DNA of 64,000 nt, from positions 1,376,539 to 1,440,538 of the forward strand of contig VXAI01000139.1 in NCBI GenBank assembly GCA_013399305.1. Reading direction: 5' to 3'. The DNA is from Rostratula benghalensis (Eukaryota > Chordata > Aves > Charadriiformes > Rostratulidae). The translations under genes were made by a program, and so were the position numbers. Each line of letters begins with the position of its first letter. Position 1 is the stretch's first letter. Positions 60,010 through 64,000 of this stretch are shown here, in pieces. The notes beneath the pieces were generated by a model that was given only the letters and a program-made list of their open reading frames with translations, ran no database searches and was not told where the DNA came from.

Positions 60010-61350
60010 CAGCAGTCCTGGCAAACTGGGGAGGTCCCAGCTGACTGATGTCTAGCAACTGTGATGCCCACCCACAAGAAGGGTCAGAAGGATGATCTGG
60101 GAAACTACAGGTCTGTCAGCCTGACCTCAGTGCCTGGAAAGGTCATGGAACAGATCATCCTGACTGCCATTATGTAGCACATGAAGGACATCCAGGTGAT
60201 CAGGCCCAGCCAGCACTGATTCATGAGACATGTCCTGCTTGACAAACCCGATCTCCTTCTATGACAAAGTGACCCAATTGGCGGATGTGGGAAAGGCTGT
60301 GGATGTTGTTTACCTGCATTTAGTGAGGCCTTTGATATGGTCTCCCACAGTACCCTTCTGCAGACACTGGCTGCTGGTGGCTTGGATGGGAGTACTCTCT
60401 GCTTGGTAAAAGCTGTCTGGAGGGCCTGGTCCAGACAGTGGTGGTGAATGGAGATAAATGCTGTTGGCAGACTGTTGCAAGTGGTGTACCCTAGTACTTG
60501 GTATTGGGGACTGTTCCCTTTAACATCTTTATCAATGATCTGGGCAAGGGGATTGAGTGCACCCTCAGTAATAGATGACACAAAGATGGGCGGAGGTGTT
60601 GACCTGCTTGAGGGTATAAAGGCTTTGCAGAGGGATCTGGACAGGCTGGATCGATGGACTGAGGCCAGTGGGATGAGGTTCAACATGGCCAATTGCCAGG
60701 TCCTGCACTTTGATCACAACAACCCCATGCCGCACCACAGGCTTTGGGAAGAGTGGATGGAGAGCTGCCCTGCAGAAAAGGACCTGTGAGACAGACAGTT
60801 GAACATGAGCCAGCAGTGTGCCCAGGTGGCCAAGAAGGCCAACAGCATCTTGGCCTGTATCAGAACACTGTGGTTAGTAGGACTCAGGAGGTGATCATCC
60901 CTCTGTACTCGGCACCAATGAGGCCCCAACTGGAGTACAGCGTCCAATTTGGGGCCCCTTACCACAAAAAAAGGCATAGAGGTGCTGGACTGGGTCCAGG
61001 GCAACGAAGCTGGGTGAGGGGTCTGGAGAATAACTTTTATGAGAAAAGGGTGAGGTGGCTGGGTTTGTTCAGCCTAGAGAAAAGGAGGCTAAGGGGAGTC
61101 CTTATTTCCTCTCTACATCTACCCCAAAGGAGGTTGTAGAGAGGTGGGTGTTGGTCTCTTCTCCCAGGTCACAGGCGATAGGATGATTGGAAATGGCCTC
61201 AAGTTGCACCAGGGGAGGTTCAGATTGGATATTAGGAAAAATTTTTACACAGAAAGGGTTATTAAGCATTGGAATGGGCTGCGCAGAGAGGTGGTTGAAG
61301 CACCATCCCTGGAGGTATTAAAAAAACTGGTTGACAGTGCTTGGGAGGCA
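60010..61350 (+). mobile_element. CR1 LINE, truncated at both ends
   Basis: The copy starts in the middle of the reverse transcriptase region (CTGGCAAACTGGGGAGGTCC, CACCCACAAGAAGGGTCAG) and runs to the end of ORF2 (GGTGGTTGAAGCACCATCCC, TGGAGGTATT). Similarity then fades near 61350. The usual 3' UTR and ATTCTATGAT tail are not seen. Wording differs from the copies at 28721 and 37590, so it is a different, older subfamily. Confidence 0.92.
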
Positions 61351-61356
61351 GCTTAA
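60060..61356 (+). pseudogene. CR1 ORF2 pseudogene
   Basis: Pieces of the CR1 reverse transcriptase and C-terminus can be followed in several frames. At motif A (near 60320-60345) the DNA encodes AVDVVYL, and then the sequence ctg-ca-ttt-agt has lost one base exactly at the catalytic Asp codon. EAFDMVSH continues in the new frame. Motif C reads [16 protein letters not shown] (60448-60789 frame), with Ile where Ala is usual but both Asp present. The thumb region follows ([20 protein letters not shown]). The C-terminal part has [20 protein letters not shown] and then [20 protein letters not shown] to the end at 61356. Multiple frameshifts make it inactive. Confidence 0.9.
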
Positions 61357-62385
61357 GTAGATGATTAATTAGCAGTTCCACCAGTGGTGTGCAACTATGT
61401 GTGTGGAAGAAGCCTCTCCAGCAATGGTAAACCTCAGGCCATAAACCTGGACTGAAGTTAGGCTGAAATTACCTTCTCAGGACTGGGTTGAAAACCTCCA
61501 TTGCAGGGAAGGAATGGAGAGGTCACCTTAGTCATCCCTAATGAGAATTTACACAATTTTGGAGTCCTCAGTAGTTGGCTAATAACACAACAAAGTCATC
61601 TTCCTTTGTTGGATCCTCAGTCGCAAGGGTGAAGAATGTGTTTTTTGTTGCATGTAGGCACAGAACAACTTGTTTTTCTTAGAAATACCAAAGTTATACT
61701 GATTTTATGTAGAAAGGCTCAAATGAATGTCATATGCTGCCTGTTTTGAAACACTGTAAATGGACCTAGAGATTGTCTAAGACTTTTTAGGTGGGTTTTA
61801 CCCTGCACTGGGAGAAAAGGCTGACATGGTGTTTTGGCAACATGGTAAACAAAACCAGCTCCATAGAGACATTATGGAAACTGCTTCAAGATGGGATGGG
61901 TTGGAAATGACAAATGAGGTACTAATCATGTGAAACTTGTGAAGGGAGAAAGATACTCACAAAGTACCAGTGCTGAAAAAGCCCCAGTGAACACTGTTTA
62001 AAAGGACATTTGACATTAAACAGATGAGCCCACCAAAGGTTAAAATAAATAATAAGTGAGTAATAAATGTTCTTGTGGCCAAAGCATGGAATTGAAACAA
62101 GAGAAAAGCAGGAACACAGTAGTCAAGCTGCTGTAATCAGATGTGGGAGAACTGTAGTTATCATTTCATAGTTATCTGCTGGCTATGGGGAAATGTCTTG
62201 CCAGATCAGAGCCTCAAAGAACAGGTGGGCTTTATCAAGACATAGGCAGGCAGCTGCATCTCACTGAGGTTCAAGGTTCCTCATTTAAGTCAAGAGAGAA
62301 AGAGATGCTTGCAAAGCACTGTTCATCTGAACTATCAAGATCTTTAATTTCGAGAAAAAGTTCTCCTTAGGCACAATACCGCATG

Positions 62386-62434
62386 CCTGCACACACACAA
62401 GTACATGCACATGTACACACATGGGCATGCACAT
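62386..62434. repeat. CA-rich alternating purine-pyrimidine stretch
   Basis: Irregular CA, CATG and GTAC words, including the palindrome GTACATGCACATGTAC at 62401-62416. It is an imperfect dinucleotide repeat. Confidence 0.75.
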
Positions 62435-62520
62435 ACTTTGTTTGTCTTATTCTGTTGCTCGCAAAAGAGGTCTTCGGGATTATCTGAGATGCAAACAACT
62501 ATAGGTCAGCCACTGAAGGG

Positions 62521-62544
62521 TTAACAGATCAGTTAACAGATCAG
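62521..62544 (+). repeat. 12-base tandem duplication
   Basis: TTAACAGATCAG occurs twice in tandem with no mismatch. Confidence 0.92.
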
Positions 62545-64000
62545 CCACAAATTAATGTCTCATTGCATGGAGCTGTCACAGCAGCACATACTTGGGAGGG
62601 AACAGCTTTTCTCTGCATGTGCCTTGCTTGCATCTAAACAAGCCCCCAGCCCTCTATTTAGAGGTTCTAGAAAGTGTTAGCATAACTCTTTCTTTCATGG
62701 AACAAGAAAAAAGGGAATTCTGAGATAGGTTCATCTTCTTTTCCCTTTGGTGTAATTTCCCCCCTCACCCCCCCCACCCCCAGTTGCCCTAATCCCCTAA
62801 TCCTTCAGGTGCTCACATGGGCAATACCAGTGTCATAAGCAGTACTGGGCATCAGGTGGGCATGCTCAGGTCAGACCTGATGAGCCCCGGTTGGAGGTGG
62901 ACATCGCCTGAAATGGGAGCACAGAGGTGCCTTTTGTGGTGAAGCTTCAGTTCAGCAGGTCATGAGAACAGGAGAACTGGCATCATCTTAGGTTTGGGTA
63001 CTGGCCCCTCTTTGTGACTCCAGTCGATAGCTTGTCATTGATTTTTAAAGTATTTGAAAGCACCAAAAGGTTCCCTGCACCTTGCTGTTAATGAGATTTC
63101 AACATAAGATAAAAGGAACTATGTCTAACCCAGATTAAACTTGCGCCTGAGATATTTTTAGCTTACCTAAACTCTTTCAACCCTTTTGATAAAACTTATC
63201 AAAATTCATCTGTACTAAAAGGATGTAACTTCAAAGAAGTCATATGCATTAAATGTCAACATGCTGTACTTATAATAAGTTACAGTATCATTAAATCTAA
63301 CATGACTTAAAATGAGGAAGATTTAATTTTACTGTCTTTAAAATGAAGGCTTTTTAGCAAGGGAATAAACTTTGCTTTTAAAATTATTTTTAAACTAAAA
63401 GTTGGTATAGAAGCTTTATTTTACATTGTACCATATTTGTATATAACAACAAAGGCAAAAATGTAACACTCCATTTTGCTTAGGAAAACATGGAAATAGT
63501 AGCTTCTGCTCATTTTGCAACCCTCTTTTTAGATAGACTTTTAATTTAAACTATGGAAACTGAAAACATTCCTTTAAAACTGGTTGTCATGGTTATAAAA
63601 TCCCGAAAGAAATGATGTGCGTCTGCATCTGCTGAGAGAAACATTTATGGCATGATTTAGCAGGAGGGAAAGCAACCACCCACCACAACCCATTTTCAGA
63701 CTTGCTTATTACATTACTTGATAATATTTCATCACCCTCCCCCAAAAGCTGCAGAAAGAACTCTCACACATTTTTCACTGCATGCAGTTCATTAGCAAAT
63801 ACCATATGGCAAAGGGTTAGTTCTGTCAAGTTCTAACAGGTTGGGGTTTTTTGTTTGTTTGCTTTTTTAGCTGTCTTTCTTTCAGGCAAGCTTATCTGGA
63901 TATATAGGGTGTGCTAGACTACTAGCATATATTTCCTGGAACAACTGATGACTTGAATTCCCTCTGTTACTTTTCTTTCCCTGCTACAGTTTGAAAGTTG

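Larger units (their letters stand above)
61351..64000. other. Unannotated non-coding DNA
   Basis: The final 2.6 kb shows no gene or interspersed repeat. Seen directly: a CA-rich stretch with the palindrome GTACATGCACATGTAC at 62401-62416, a 12-base tandem duplication at 62521-62544, and a C-rich patch at 62758-62782. Confidence 0.6.

Noticed and set aside
60105..60692. 195-codon minus-strand frame
   Set aside because: It is antisense to the plus-strand CR1 at 60010-61350.
1..64000. CRISPR arrays, operons, phage or plasmid features
   Set aside because: Repeat content and gene-poor, AT-rich composition show avian nuclear DNA. No regularly spaced repeats or prokaryotic gene organisation are present.
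1..64000. tRNA or rRNA genes
   Set aside because: No stretch shows intact A and B boxes with a foldable cloverleaf. The tRNA-like heads seen belong to SINE relics.

Overview
The window looks like bird nuclear DNA, probably from a neoavian and possibly a passerine. The evidence is the repeats. There are about ten CR1 LINE copies whose 3' ends carry the avian ATTCTATGAT-type tail. There is a solo endogenous-retrovirus LTR of the kind common in neoavian genomes, and there are two relics of the old amniote MIR/CORE-SINE family. The sequence is AT-rich and CpG-poor. I saw no CpG island, no operon-like coding density and no coding exon I could name. Three runs of N (19719-20103, 29143, 31023-31096) show that it comes from a draft scaffold.

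Layout. 1-10324: unannotated single-copy-looking DNA. 10325-11587: a MIR-like SINE head, then a minus-strand solo LTR split by a minus-strand CR1 (10808-11400). 11588-19622: unannotated. 19623-20198: a compound polypyrimidine satellite with an internal gap. 20497-20621: a local tandem duplication. 25920-29390: an A27 tract, a minus-strand CR1 and a plus-strand CR1; the plus-strand copy carries a perfect 96-base repeat around a single N. 30690-31096: a MIR relic and an AAT-type repeat with a gap. 37590-39333: the longest CR1, with recognisable but broken reverse transcriptase. 44462-46910: an old CR1 tail and a 1.26 kb minus-strand CR1. 56234-61350: four more CR1 pieces of different ages. 61351-64000: nothing recognised.

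All recognisable protein similarity belongs to CR1 ORF2 (reverse transcriptase and C-terminal region). Every copy is 5'-truncated and carries stops or frameshifts, so none can be active. The remaining open frames are short, often open on both strands, and do not resemble proteins I know. The window is best read as intergenic or intronic DNA shaped by CR1 and LTR insertion. I did not find a convincing new biological system. The best leads are the CR1-in-LTR nesting, a pre-miRNA-sized hairpin at 42204-42261, the octamer switch across the polypyrimidine gap, and a probable assembly artefact at 29047-29239.
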